The position numbers and the translations under genes were made by a program. From Corallococcus exercitus (GTDB lineage: Bacteria; Myxococcota; Myxococcia; Myxococcales; Myxococcaceae), in assembly GCF_003611585.1 (NCBI RefSeq), contig NZ_RAVW01000003.1, positions 1 to 60,332 on the forward strand: a DNA stretch of 60,332 nucleotides. Direction: 5' to 3'. Below, piece after piece: positions 42,439-50,986 of this stretch; within the stretch, counting starts at the first letter, position 1, and every line of letters starts with the position of its first letter. The notes under the pieces were generated by a model. The model saw only the letters and a program-made list of their open reading frames with translations. It ran no database searches and was not told where the DNA came from.

Positions 42439-42872
42439 GTAGACGACGTGAGGTGTCGAGTATCGTCTTGCTGGTGGCGCCGACACAGTGGCGACAGCCC
42501 CAAGTCCTGGCGCGCCATTTCGAGGGGGCCATTCATGCTCAGCAGGTCCTCTTCGCGCTGCGCTACTTCCGCAAGCGTGTAGGGCACCCGCTGCTCATCA
42601 TCTGGGACCACCTGGCGGCACACCGAGCAAGGCAGGTGAAGGACTGGCTCTCACTCCATCCCGACGACTTCCAGGTGGAGTGGCTACCCTCCTATGCGCC
42701 GGAATTGAATCCCGAAGAGGGCTGCAACAGCTGGGTGAAGGGAAGGCTCCTAAACGCCCTCCCTCGCGATGTCGCCGAGCTTCGTCACCTGACAAGGAGC
42801 GAGTTCCGCAAGCTGCAAAGCCGTCCGCAGGTTCTTCGCTCCTTGTTCAGGCACGCTCGCCTCAGTGTTTAG
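42303..42872 (+). CDS. IS630 transposase, second frame (DDE catalytic part)
   Basis: This frame has no proper start and is read by -1 frameshift at the A5G4 run near 42316. It carries the RNase-H-like DDE core: FLDETG (first Asp), IIWDHLAAHRA (second Asp) and APELNPEEGCNSWVKG (Glu). It ends RHARLSV, 20 bases inside the right end. The pairing of both frames gives a typical ~345-residue transposase. Confidence 0.9.
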   Translation: MATHQKGARRSGRTIAFLDETGSTFRARLGTTWAPIGTAPTLHRLSRRREVSSIVLLVAPTQWRQPQVLARHFEGAIHAQQVLFALRYFRKRVGHPLLIIWDHLAAHRARQVKDWLSLHPDDFQVEWLPSYAPELNPEEGCNSWVKGRLLNALPRDVAELRHLTRSEFRKLQSRPQVLRSLFRHARLSV

Positions 42873-42893
42873 CGGACTACCCGAGGCGGTTTA
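42866..42893 (-). repeat. IS630 right inverted repeat
   Basis: Complement reads TAAACCGCCTCGGG at the outer end. It differs from the left repeat at four positions. Confidence 0.9.
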
Positions 42894-43068
42894 GAATGCG
42901 AGTTCCATCCAAGGCGTCTCCGTCGAACTCGACCACATCCTCCAGCGAGGCACGTCTGCCGGCTGATGTCGCGAGCGCGTGAAGACGTGGCATTCCAGGT
43001 GCTGTTCCGGGCGATGGACGGAACTCGGTGAGCTGGATGGGCGTGGAACGATCCAGCGGCGGTGACGG

Positions 43069-44175
43069 CTACTTCCAATCCTTCAGCCAGTAATGCACGG
43101 GGGCGCCGCCATACGTCCCCTGTTCTTCCAAGGGCCGATGCCGGATCCAGATGGGAGCATCCTCCAGTTGCCAGGGGTCCTCCGCGTAGGTGCTGGTGAG
43201 CTCGAAAGACGTATCTCCACCATCCTGGCCGTGAAGGCTGCGTTGAAAGACCCGGACAAGGGTGTTGCCGGCCTGGAGGTCCTCGCGCGCGTCGGAATCA
43301 GGCTGGGGGGAATAAGGGCTCTCACTCTCTTCCGCCAGCGCGATCATGACTTCCAGCAGGGTCCCCTCCCATTCGTAATAGCGAGACAAAGGGGGCGCGA
43401 GATGTGACTCGACTTGATGGACATGGCGCACGCGCGAATCGCCTGTCGTCCATCGATGGGTGACGCGCGCCCCGTCTGCCTGCTCGTAAACCGCGGATTG
43501 GGTGGACCGGAGTGCGATGATTCCATTCGCGGGTTGAACGGGCCGCTGGCCCATGTTCAGGAGCTTGATCCGCAAGGAAGGCTCCTCCTTGGCCATGAAG
43601 TGCTCTTCCAGGAAGAACGCTCCACCCGCGAACAGGATGCGGGGATCCTTTGCCTGGACACATCCCCGCGCTTCATCGCCGGGCCGGATGTAATAGGCAT
43701 ACTCCTGGCATTCGAAGGTCTTGCCGTTGACCTCCAGTTTCATGGGCGATGATGTCCGCGCGCGGTAGTTCCATCCGGCATCCCGGGGACGAGGTTCGTC
43801 GGTGGAAACGCGAGTGTCGATGGGATGGTTCTGCATTTCACCGCTCAGGGGCTGCCGCTTCATGACGAAGACCAGCGGTCGCTCGTAGAGTGCTTTCCAC
43901 CGCTTCTCGAGCCGGGCTCTGCGCCGCATCCGCGCCTCGACCCAGCGCTCGGACGTCGTTTCCCGGAGGACCGTGAACGTCACACGAAGATTCTTCAGGA
44001 GTAATGTGTCAACGCGGTACTCGACGAAGGTCCCCGGAGGCAGGGACGCGGGCATGGGCTCCACGGTGCATGACGGACAGCGCCGGCCCACTCCCTCGTA
44101 GTTCGCCGCCGCGCAGCCCGTCAGCATCACCAGGCCCCACGCCAGAAGCCCCCGAAACCCACGTGTCAGGTCCAT
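43069..44175 (-). CDS. Lipoprotein of unknown function
   Basis: 368 residues from the ATG at 44175. The signal peptide GLLAWGLVMLTGC has a clear LTGC lipobox. The mature protein is beta-rich, with RRCPSCTVEPMPASLPPGTF, MKLEVNGKTFECQEYAYYI and WTTGDSRVRHVHQVESHL. Several Cys may form disulfides. It is not recognised. The preceding 175 bases after the IS (42894-43068) hold no gene. Confidence 0.75.
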   Translation of the reverse strand: MDLTRGFRGLLAWGLVMLTGCAAANYEGVGRRCPSCTVEPMPASLPPGTFVEYRVDTLLLKNLRVTFTVLRETTSERWVEARMRRRARLEKRWKALYERPLVFVMKRQPLSGEMQNHPIDTRVSTDEPRPRDAGWNYRARTSSPMKLEVNGKTFECQEYAYYIRPGDEARGCVQAKDPRILFAGGAFFLEEHFMAKEEPSLRIKLLNMGQRPVQPANGIIALRSTQSAVYEQADGARVTHRWTTGDSRVRHVHQVESHLAPPLSRYYEWEGTLLEVMIALAEESESPYSPQPDSDAREDLQAGNTLVRVFQRSLHGQDGGDTSFELTSTYAEDPWQLEDAPIWIRHRPLEEQGTYGGAPVHYWLKDWK

Positions 44176-44236
44176 CCGTCCATTCTGCCCTGGCCGGGAG
44201 CGCGCTTCCGGACTAAGCCCATCTCCCGGCTTTCCT

Positions 44237-44252
44237 GACGCCGCGCGGCGTC
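44237..44252. promoter_or_regulatory. Perfect 16-base palindrome
   Basis: GACGCCGCGCGGCGTC in the 243-base divergent gap between the lipoprotein and the chalcone-isomerase-like gene. It could be a regulator site; GC-only palindromes can also arise by chance in such DNA. Confidence 0.3.
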
Positions 44253-44418
44253 CGTCCCGGATGCTGGCCAACCGGGGAGTCACTTGAACCCCCAACAGCC
44301 TTGCCTTGGGCCTCCGGTTGCCGTCCAATGGTGCACAAACCAATGATCGTGGCCGGTGGCGGTTTTCAAGAGCATGCGCACCGTTGCGATCACCGACTCA
44401 GGGGTGAAGGGGAAGGCG

Positions 44419-44970
44419 ATGATGGGGACGGCGTGGAAGAAGGGGGCGCGAGGGTTCGCGCTGGGGATGCTCCTGCTCGTGGGCGCTGCCGCCCATGCGG
44501 GACAGGCGGGCGGGGTCAACATGCCGGATTCCCTCCAGGTGGAGGGGCGCACACTCGCGCTCACCCACATGGAGCTGAAGAAGAAGCTCTTCTTCAACAT
44601 CTACGTCTGGAGCCTCTACATGGAGGAGGAGCCCTCCTGCTTCAAGGAGGCCGTGGCGTCCAACAGCCTGAAACGCCTGCACTTCCGCTTCCTGCGCACC
44701 ATCACCAAGGACCAGCTCGTGGGCAGCTTCCGCGAAGGCCTGCGCCAGAACCCGGCCATGCGCGAGGACGCCCTCAGCCAGTCCCTGGAGAAGCTCCTGT
44801 CGTCCCTCCATGACGTACGCAAGGGCGACGACCTGGTCCTCACCTACCTGCCCGGCTCCGGCCTCCACGTCTCCGGCGGCGCGTCCGGCGGCGTCCACAT
44901 CCCGGGCAAGCCCTTCGCGGACGCCCTCTTCAGCTCCTGGCTGGACACCCACCCCATCTTCCCCAAGTAG
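44419..44970 (+). CDS. Exported chalcone-isomerase-like protein
   Basis: 183 residues from the ATG at 44419, giving a signal peptide (KKGARGFALGMLLLVGAAAHA); GAAGGGGAAGG precedes it. The mature region has the fold signature LALTHMELKKKLFFNIYVWSLYM, then RLHFRFLRTITKDQLVGSFREG, and ends PGKPFADALFSSWLDTHP. Bacterial members are periplasmic and probably do not isomerise chalcones; they bind lipids or act in unknown roles. Confidence 0.9.
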   Translation: MMGTAWKKGARGFALGMLLLVGAAAHAGQAGGVNMPDSLQVEGRTLALTHMELKKKLFFNIYVWSLYMEEEPSCFKEAVASNSLKRLHFRFLRTITKDQLVGSFREGLRQNPAMREDALSQSLEKLLSSLHDVRKGDDLVLTYLPGSGLHVSGGASGGVHIPGKPFADALFSSWLDTHPIFPK

Positions 44971-45033
44971 GCCGCTCGTCCAGCGGGGAAGTTTGGCCTC
45001 AAATTAGGTGCGCGTTTCTCCTAGGCGGCGGGC

Positions 45034-45052
45034 CTGAGAGCGGTAGTCTCAG
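45034..45052 (+). promoter_or_regulatory. Leader hairpin upstream of the OmpA-family gene
   Basis: CTGAGA and TCTCAG pair around a 7-base loop, extendable to 9 bp with one mismatch. It lies 36 bases before the ATG at 45088. Confidence 0.3.
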
Positions 45053-45087
45053 ACCCACCAACATCCTTGTCAGGAGGAATCGCACCT

Positions 45088-45900
45088 ATGCGGACACGTC
45101 TGGTTCTGGCTGCCCTCGTCGCCCTCTCCACGGGCTGCGTCTCGCAGGGGAAGTTCAACGAGAAGGCCCTGGAGGCCGAGGGGCTGACGAAGAACCTCAC
45201 GGATGAGAAGGCGGCCCGCACGGCGGCCGAGGCGAAGATCAAGGAACTGGAGGAGAAGCAGGCCGCGCTGGAGCAGGAGAAGACCGCGCTGCAGACGCGC
45301 CTGGACGCCTCCGAGAACCGCCTCACCAGCGCCGCGGCCGAGCGCCGCGCCCTGGAGGAGAAGAACGCGCAGCTGGCCGCGCTCAACGACGAGCTGGGGC
45401 GCAACGCCAAGAAGCTCGCGCAGGCGAAGGAGGAGCTGGAGAAGAAGAGCTCCGAGTACGAGAACCTGGCCCAGTCCCTCAAGCAGGAGATCTCCGACGG
45501 CAAGATCGAGCTGTCGGAGATGAAGGGCCGGATGACGGTGCAGCTCAAGGACAAGATCCTCTTCGCGTCCGGCTCCGCGCGTGTGGGCAAGGAAGGTCAG
45601 GAGGCGCTCGTGAAGATCGCCGACGCGCTCAAGACGGTGCAGGGCCGCATCGTGCGCGTGGAGGGCCACACGGACGACGTGCCCACCGGCGGCGGACAGT
45701 TCCCCACCAACTGGGAGCTGAGCCTGGCGCGCGCGATGGCGGTGGTGCGGTCGCTCCAGGACTCGGGCGTGGACCCGACGATGCTGTCCGCGGCGGGCTA
45801 CGGGCAGTACCAGCCGCTCGTGCCCAACGACTCGCCGGAGCACAAGAGCCAGAACCGGCGCATTGAAATCGTGCTCGCCCCGAGCCTCGGGGGGCGTTAG
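45088..45900 (+). CDS. OmpA-family peptidoglycan-binding lipoprotein
   Basis: 270 residues from the ATG at 45088 with AGGAGG. Signal peptide and STGC lipobox; a long coiled coil (about 25-150, rich in Glu, Lys, Leu, Ala) leads to a C-terminal OmpA domain: ILFASGSARVGKEGQEAL, VRVEGHTDDVPTGG and QNRRIEIVLAP, which binds diaminopimelate in the cell wall. This architecture tethers the outer membrane to peptidoglycan over a distance set by the coiled coil. The TonB receptor follows 30 bases later. Confidence 0.94.
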   Translation: MRTRLVLAALVALSTGCVSQGKFNEKALEAEGLTKNLTDEKAARTAAEAKIKELEEKQAALEQEKTALQTRLDASENRLTSAAAERRALEEKNAQLAALNDELGRNAKKLAQAKEELEKKSSEYENLAQSLKQEISDGKIELSEMKGRMTVQLKDKILFASGSARVGKEGQEALVKIADALKTVQGRIVRVEGHTDDVPTGGGQFPTNWELSLARAMAVVRSLQDSGVDPTMLSAAGYGQYQPLVPNDSPEHKSQNRRIEIVLAPSLGGR

Positions 45901-45930
45901 GAGGGGGCGCGGGAGACCCGCGCACCCTTC

Positions 45931-48552
45931 ATGAGAACGCTCTTCTGCGTCATCTGTGTATTGCTTGCGACCGGGGCCGTGGCACAGGCTCCGGACGCAG
46001 GAACCCTCGCTGGTGATGCCGGCGCTCCCACGGGCGTGCTGACGAAGCCGCCCGCCCTCCTGCGCCAGGTCGAAGCCGCCTACCCGCCGGACGCCGCCGC
46101 CCAGCAGCTCGAGGGCACGGTGGTGATGTTCATCGACATCTCGGAGACGGGCGCCGTCACGAATGTCGAAATCACCCAACCCGCGGGCCACGGCTTCGAC
46201 GAGGCCGCGGTGGAGGCGGTGAAGCAGTTCCAGTTCGAGCCCGCGGAGGTGGACAACGTCCCCGCGCCGGTGCGCATCCAGTACGCCTACCAGTTCGTCT
46301 TCCGCGCGCCGGAAGCGCCGCCAGAGGCCCCGTCCGCGGACGGCGGTGTGCAGGAGCCGCAGGGCCCGGTGAACTTCAGCGGCCAGGCGCTGGAGCGCGG
46401 CACGCGCAAGCCGCTGGTGGGCGCGGAGGTGGTGCTCAGGGAGCTGGACCGCTCCGCCGTCACGGACAACGAGGGACGCTTCTCCTTCCGGGGCGTCCCC
46501 GTGGGCACGCACCCGGTGGTCGTCGTGCTGGGCAACTACGACCGCTTCAAGACGCAGGAGACCATCGAAGAGGGCAAGCTCACGCAGGCCACGTACTACG
46601 TGCAGAAGCGCATCTTCAGCCAGTACGAGACGGTGGTGCGCAGCGACCGCGAGCGCAAGGAGGTGACGCGCACCACCATCACGGTGGCGGAGGTGCAGCG
46701 CATCCCGGGCACGCAGGGTGACACGCTCAAGGTGGTGCAGAACCTGCCGGGCGTGGCGCGGCCCGCGTTCAACGGCGGCGCGCTGGTCATCCGTGGCACC
46801 AGTCCCCAGGAGTCCGGCGTCTTCCTGGACGGCCTGCGCATCCCCATCCTGTACCACTTCGGTGGCCTCACCTCCGTGTACAACTCGGACCTGCTGGAGG
46901 CGGTGGACTACCTGCCCGGCAACTTCTCCGCGTACTACGGCGACATCACCGGCGGCGTCATCAACGTGCGCAGCCGCGAGCCCCGGACGGACCGCTACCA
47001 CGCCACGGTGGGCATCAGCCTCATTGAGTCCAACGCGGTGATCGAGGGCCCCATCACGGACACGCTGAGCTTCGCGATTGGCGGCCGGCGTTCGTACATC
47101 GACCTGGTGCTCAAGGCGGTGCCGTTCGACGACGACAGCCTCCAGGTGGCGCCGCGCTACTACGACGCGCAGGCGAAGCTGGTGTGGAAGCCGAACAGCC
47201 GCAACACCTTCACGCTTCAGGGCCTGACGTCGCGCGACCGGCTGGCGCTGCTGTTGGACCAGCCGGCGGACGGCGACCCGTCCGTCAACGGCAGCCTGGA
47301 CGTGACGACGGGCTTCAACCAGCTGCGCCTGCGGCACCAGTTCCGCGAGGGCAAGCTGACGCTCGACACGCACGGGCTCATCGGCAACACCATCCTGGAC
47401 TTCCAGATTGGCGAGCGCGGGCTGCGCATCGCGTCCACGGACCTGTTCCTGCGGCCCACGGTGGAGTACGCCTTCAACGACAGCGTGACGGTGGCGGGCG
47501 GTCTGGACGTGGTGACGAACCTGGCGAAGGTGACGGCCAGCATCCAGCAGCCGCCGCGCGAGGGCGAGCCGCCGTCGCCGCTGGTGACGGAGGACCTCAT
47601 CAACATCGACGGGAAGTTCACCCAGTACTACCCGTCCGCCTGGGCGGAGGTGCGGTGGCGGCCCATCAAGGACCTGCTGGTGGTGCCGGGCGTGCGCACG
47701 GAGAGCTACGTCTTCACGGACCAGCAGGAGGTGAAGCGCTCGGTGAACCCGCGGCTCGCGGTGCGCTACGCGCTCACGGAGACGCTGACCTTGAAGGGCG
47801 GCGCGGGCGTCTATCACAGCCCGCCGGTGCAGGATGAGCCGTCGCCGGGGTTCGGCAACCCGGACCTGGGGGCGAAGCGGTCGCTCCAGTACAGCGTGGG
47901 CGCGGAGTGGCAGGCGCGGCCGGAGTGGTTCGTGGGGACGGAGGTCTTCTACAACGACCTGGACGACCTCATCGTGCGCTCGGACGCGCGCGTCGAGCGC
48001 AACGGCGAGTCGGTGCCGGAGAACCTGAAGAACGGCGGCGTGGGGCGCATCTACGGCTTCGAGCTGCTGGTGCGCCGCGCGCTGACGGACCGGCTGTTCG
48101 GCTGGATTTCGTACACGCTCAGCCGCAGCGAGCGCCGGGACGCGCCGGGGGCGCGCTGGCGCCTGTTCGACAACGACCAGACGCACGTGCTGACGGCCAT
48201 CGCCAGCTACAAGCTGCCGAAGGGCTGGGAGGTGGGCGCGCGGTTCCGCTTCGCGTCCGGCAACCCGACGACGCCGGTGCAGGGCGCGAAGCGCGACGAC
48301 ACGACGGATGTGTTCATCCCGTACTACGGGCTGGTCAATTCGCAGCGGTTGCCGTCGTTCAACCAGCTGGACATCCGCGTGGACAAGAACATCGTCTTCG
48401 ACACGTGGAACCTGGACGTCTACCTGGACCTGACGAACGCCTACAACAACCAGTCGGTTGAGGGCGTGGCCTACAACTACAACTATTCAGAGCGCGAGTT
48501 CTTCAAGGGCCTGCCCATCCTGCCCGTGCTCGGTCTGAAGGGAGCCTTCTGA
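45931..48552 (+). CDS. TonB-dependent receptor with N-terminal TonB C-terminal domain
   Basis: 873 residues, signal peptide ending ATGAVAQA. Residues about 40-125 are a TonB_C domain (AYPPDAAAQQLEGTVVMFID; AAVEAVKQFQFEPAEVDN), normally found on the TonB energiser, not the receptor. Next come a carboxypeptidase-regulatory-like domain (145-225), a plug domain (IPGTQGDTLKVVQNLPGVAR; YYGDITGGVINVRSREP) and a beta barrel to the C-terminal FFKGLPILPVLGLKGAF. The substrate is unknown; a lipoprotein gene follows four bases on, as with SusD-like or auxiliary lipoproteins. Confidence 0.93.
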   Translation: MRTLFCVICVLLATGAVAQAPDAGTLAGDAGAPTGVLTKPPALLRQVEAAYPPDAAAQQLEGTVVMFIDISETGAVTNVEITQPAGHGFDEAAVEAVKQFQFEPAEVDNVPAPVRIQYAYQFVFRAPEAPPEAPSADGGVQEPQGPVNFSGQALERGTRKPLVGAEVVLRELDRSAVTDNEGRFSFRGVPVGTHPVVVVLGNYDRFKTQETIEEGKLTQATYYVQKRIFSQYETVVRSDRERKEVTRTTITVAEVQRIPGTQGDTLKVVQNLPGVARPAFNGGALVIRGTSPQESGVFLDGLRIPILYHFGGLTSVYNSDLLEAVDYLPGNFSAYYGDITGGVINVRSREPRTDRYHATVGISLIESNAVIEGPITDTLSFAIGGRRSYIDLVLKAVPFDDDSLQVAPRYYDAQAKLVWKPNSRNTFTLQGLTSRDRLALLLDQPADGDPSVNGSLDVTTGFNQLRLRHQFREGKLTLDTHGLIGNTILDFQIGERGLRIASTDLFLRPTVEYAFNDSVTVAGGLDVVTNLAKVTASIQQPPREGEPPSPLVTEDLINIDGKFTQYYPSAWAEVRWRPIKDLLVVPGVRTESYVFTDQQEVKRSVNPRLAVRYALTETLTLKGGAGVYHSPPVQDEPSPGFGNPDLGAKRSLQYSVGAEWQARPEWFVGTEVFYNDLDDLIVRSDARVERNGESVPENLKNGGVGRIYGFELLVRRALTDRLFGWISYTLSRSERRDAPGARWRLFDNDQTHVLTAIASYKLPKGWEVGARFRFASGNPTTPVQGAKRDDTTDVFIPYYGLVNSQRLPSFNQLDIRVDKNIVFDTWNLDVYLDLTNAYNNQSVEGVAYNYNYSEREFFKGLPILPVLGLKGAF

Positions 48553-48556
48553 CGCC

Positions 48557-49450
48557 ATGCGCACGCCCGTCCTCTTGTGTGCCATTGCCTTGCTGGGGTT
48601 GAGCGCGTGCGGTGGCGCCGACTTCGATGCGCAGAGTGAGATTCGCAGCGTGCGGGTGCTGGCCATCAAGGCGGAGCCGCCGGAGCTGGCGTTGGACCCC
48701 AACGCCTCCACGCTGCCGCCGCCGGTGACGTTCACCGCGCTGGCGGTGACGCCGGACGCGCGGCCGGTGACGGTGACGTACGCGCTGTGCCGGGCGGACG
48801 TGAACCCCTACGGGGACACGGCGTGTCCGGGGGACAGCGGGGTGGCGCTGCCAAACGGAGTGCTGTCGCTGAGCGACCCGGCGGTGCAGGCGCTGCTCAT
48901 CGAGTCGTTCCAGAAGGCCACGGGCAACACGGGGGGCGGGGACGGCGGCACGTTCGACTTCAACGACCCGGCGGTGCAGGAGGCGCTGCGGGTGGGGCTG
49001 CCGCTGTTCGTGGGCTACGAGGCGACGGATGGCAGCGGGACGCCGGAGGGGGTGGAGCGGGGCGTGCGGCGCATCACGCTGCGTTCGACGGACGCGCCCA
49101 ACCAGAACCCGGTGATGCAGGACGTGCTGTGGAACGACGCGCCGCTGGTGGGGCCGCTGCCGCTGGACACGGAGGTGACGTTCACGCCGGTGCTGGGCGA
49201 AGGCAGCGAGGAGGCCTACGCCACGGAGGACGGGACGAAGACGGAGCAGGTCTTCTACAGCTGGTTCGCGACAGGCGAGGGCGAGGTGGGCGCGTTCCGT
49301 TCGCTGGAGCCGGTGGACGGCAAGCCCGGCGACCCGACGACGACGTACACGACGGCCGCGACCCCCGAGCGCATCACCGTCTGGGTGGTGGCCCGCGACG
49401 GCCGCGGCGGCACGGACTGGACGACGCGCACGGTGGACGTGGGGCTCTGA
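48557..49450 (+). CDS. Lipoprotein accessory to the TonB receptor
   Basis: 297 residues, four bases after the receptor stop. Signal peptide with lipobox LSAC. Beta-rich mature domain with two Cys (YALCRADVNPYGDTAC) and acidic, Thr/Gly-rich segments; Ig-like repeats are likely. No SusD-type TPR is seen. Co-expression suggests it binds the same substrate or stabilises the receptor at the outer membrane. Confidence 0.8.
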   Translation: MRTPVLLCAIALLGLSACGGADFDAQSEIRSVRVLAIKAEPPELALDPNASTLPPPVTFTALAVTPDARPVTVTYALCRADVNPYGDTACPGDSGVALPNGVLSLSDPAVQALLIESFQKATGNTGGGDGGTFDFNDPAVQEALRVGLPLFVGYEATDGSGTPEGVERGVRRITLRSTDAPNQNPVMQDVLWNDAPLVGPLPLDTEVTFTPVLGEGSEEAYATEDGTKTEQVFYSWFATGEGEVGAFRSLEPVDGKPGDPTTTYTTAATPERITVWVVARDGRGGTDWTTRTVDVGL

Positions 49451-49456
49451 GGGCGC

Positions 49457-50026
49457 TCACGGAATGTTCGTCGGGTCGCTGTCGAAGAGCGCGTCGAACA
49501 GGGTGGTCTGGGGTGGACGCGTCCACTCCACGGCGACGGGGACGGGAAGGGCCGCGACTTCGGGCGGGAGCGCCGTGACGTGGAAATGGGCCTCGAGTTC
49601 CCGGGCGATGATGCGCGCGGTGTCGCTCATGGCCACGGGCAGGGGCGGCAGGTGCAGGTGGGCCTTGCCGCGCTTGCGTCCCTCATAGTCGAACGTAATT
49701 CCATACACCGTGTAGACCGGCGCCAGGATGCTCAGGCAGCCCACGAGTACCCAGGGCACGGGCTGCATGGGGATTCCCTTCGCGGGATAAACCGCGCAGC
49801 GCAAGGAGGCCTGGGAGGTCGTGCTGGCTTCCGCCAGGGTGAAGTCTGGAAGACGCATGCCCAGCTGCCTCCGGAAGTCATCCCAGCGCTCGTTCTCCTG
49901 TAGCACCTGCGCCCAACGCTCTCGGCGACGCTTGAGCTCAGGATGGGCGTCGTCCAGGGACTCCTCGTACGAAGCAGGCCAGTAGTGGCGAACGAGGGTC
50001 AGCAGTTCATTCGTGCTGGGTGGCAT
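49457..50026 (-). CDS. Unknown protein, copy 1 of duplicated operon
   Basis: 189 residues. It shares start and end (MPPSTNELL; LFDALFDSDPTNIP) with the protein at 50986, but the middle differs widely. One weakly hydrophobic stretch (PWVLVGCLSILAPVYTVYGI) is probably buried beta structure rather than a membrane helix. Not recognised. Third gene of a unit in the order Hsp70 fragment, lipoprotein, this protein. Confidence 0.7.
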   Translation of the reverse strand: MPPSTNELLTLVRHYWPASYEESLDDAHPELKRRRERWAQVLQENERWDDFRRQLGMRLPDFTLAEASTTSQASLRCAVYPAKGIPMQPVPWVLVGCLSILAPVYTVYGITFDYEGRKRGKAHLHLPPLPVAMSDTARIIARELEAHFHVTALPPEVAALPVPVAVEWTRPPQTTLFDALFDSDPTNIP

Positions 50027-50044
50027 GGCGCGAGGGCTCCAGCG

Positions 50045-50539
50045 TCAGAGGTTCACGTTCCCGAACAGCACCGGAGGCGCCCGCTCATCGCATTGCGCCC
50101 TGAATCGGGCTCCGGCAAGGGACGCCTCGAAGGTCCTTCGCAGCTGCGCCTTCATCAACTCACAAAGCACTCCGAGCGGCGAGTCGGGGGTGGCGGAGCT
50201 GAAGACCGCCTGGGAGGCCTCGTTGATACGGTCCGCCGCGATGCGCTGAGCCAGCGGTAGGGTGATGACGCCTTCATGGGTTCGCAGGGGCGTTTCAACG
50301 CCGAACCTGCACAGCACGGACTCGCTTGTGTTGGCGCGGGTAATCCGGATGTGGATGCAGGCGGAGCGCTGACCGCCTTCTTCCCCTGGAGTTGCTTCCC
50401 GGAGCGTCACGAAGCGGATCTGCCTCGGAAGGATCCGCCCCGTGACGACCGTCCGGTCCGTGGGCCCGACACATGCCGTGGACAGGGACAGCACGACCGC
50501 GGCCTGAAGCCACCGTCGCCGTACCGCCTGTCCCGCCAT
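50045..50539 (-). CDS. Lipoprotein, copy 1
   Basis: 164 residues. Signal peptide with lipobox STAC. The first ~45 residues are almost identical to copy 2 (51571); later residues diverge strongly but keep ACIHIRI, CRFG, PLAQRI and ADRINEA. Four Cys remain. Two possible start sites were not seen. Family unknown. Three bases before it (on this strand) is the end of the Hsp70 fragment. Confidence 0.75.
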   Translation of the reverse strand: MAGQAVRRRWLQAAVVLSLSTACVGPTDRTVVTGRILPRQIRFVTLREATPGEEGGQRSACIHIRITRANTSESVLCRFGVETPLRTHEGVITLPLAQRIAADRINEASQAVFSSATPDSPLGVLCELMKAQLRRTFEASLAGARFRAQCDERAPPVLFGNVNL

Positions 50540-50542
50540 GGT

Positions 50543-50789
50543 TCACCCCGTCAGCCACGCGGACGCGCGGTCCAGGCTCTCCGCCACGGAGGTGAAGGCG
50601 TCCGCCGTGCGCACGCGCTCCTCTCCGAAGCGCTTCACGTACAGCTCCCGCACCGCCGGAATCTGCGACGAACCTCCCGTCAGGAAGACCGCGTCAATGT
50701 CCCTGGCCTCCGGGTGCTTCGCCAACAGCCCTTCCGTGCACTGCGACAGTTCATCCAGCAACGTGCGGCTCGCCGTCTCGAACTCCCCG
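50543..50789 (-). pseudogene. Hsp70 C-terminal fragment
   Basis: About 82 residues matching the end of the full Hsp70 at 52069 from SRTLLDEL to SAWLTG, with two differences (SLDR versus GLGR). An ATG at 50824 can open a 93-residue frame, but its first 11 residues come from unrelated DNA. No ATPase site is left, so it is a duplication remnant, possibly kept as the leader of the downstream lipoprotein gene. Confidence 0.85.
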
Positions 50790-50986
50790 GACGCCTGTGG
50801 AGACACCTTCATTGGCGTGGACACCGGCGCGTGCTACGCGGTCAGCCTGGACGGCCGGATCCTGCGGCGCAGTGTGGGAACGGAGCCGAATGCCCTCCCG
50901 ATGCCTTCAGAAGTTGATGCAGGACTTCTGGAAGGGCTCCCGGCGGTGCCGGGGCCCTGTAGTCGGCTTCACTCGTCCTCACGCAT
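50790..50986. other. Unexplained spacer between duplicate units
   Basis: 197 bases not shared with either copy. A plus-strand frame reads GDTFIGVDTGACYAVSLDG across it and could be a remnant of a gene once joined here; no full gene is visible. Confidence 0.4.

Larger units (their letters stand above)
41783..42893 (+). mobile_element. IS630 family insertion sequence
   Basis: About 1.1 kb, bounded by TA dinucleotides at 41783-41784 and 42892-42893, the target duplication expected of IS630/Tc1-mariner elements. Imperfect 28-bp terminal inverted repeats match at 24 positions. It encodes a transposase in two overlapping frames with the DDE residues intact. It looks recently active because ends and ORFs are complete, and it interrupts only a stop codon. 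Confidence 0.93.
49459..50789. repeat. Tandem duplication, copy 1
   Basis: About 1.33 kb repeated directly at 50987-52315. The right-hand ~390 bases are nearly identical between copies; the rest is diverged, so either homogenisation acted on one part or selection relaxed on the other. The copy breaks off inside the Hsp70 gene at the shared GAACTCCCCG. Confidence 0.85.

Noticed and set aside
45070-48186. Very long minus-strand open frame opposite the OmpA and TonB receptor genes
   Set aside because: It mirrors the codon bias of the real genes (GC-rich third positions), is rich in Arg/His/Leu and crosses gene borders; no domain is seen.
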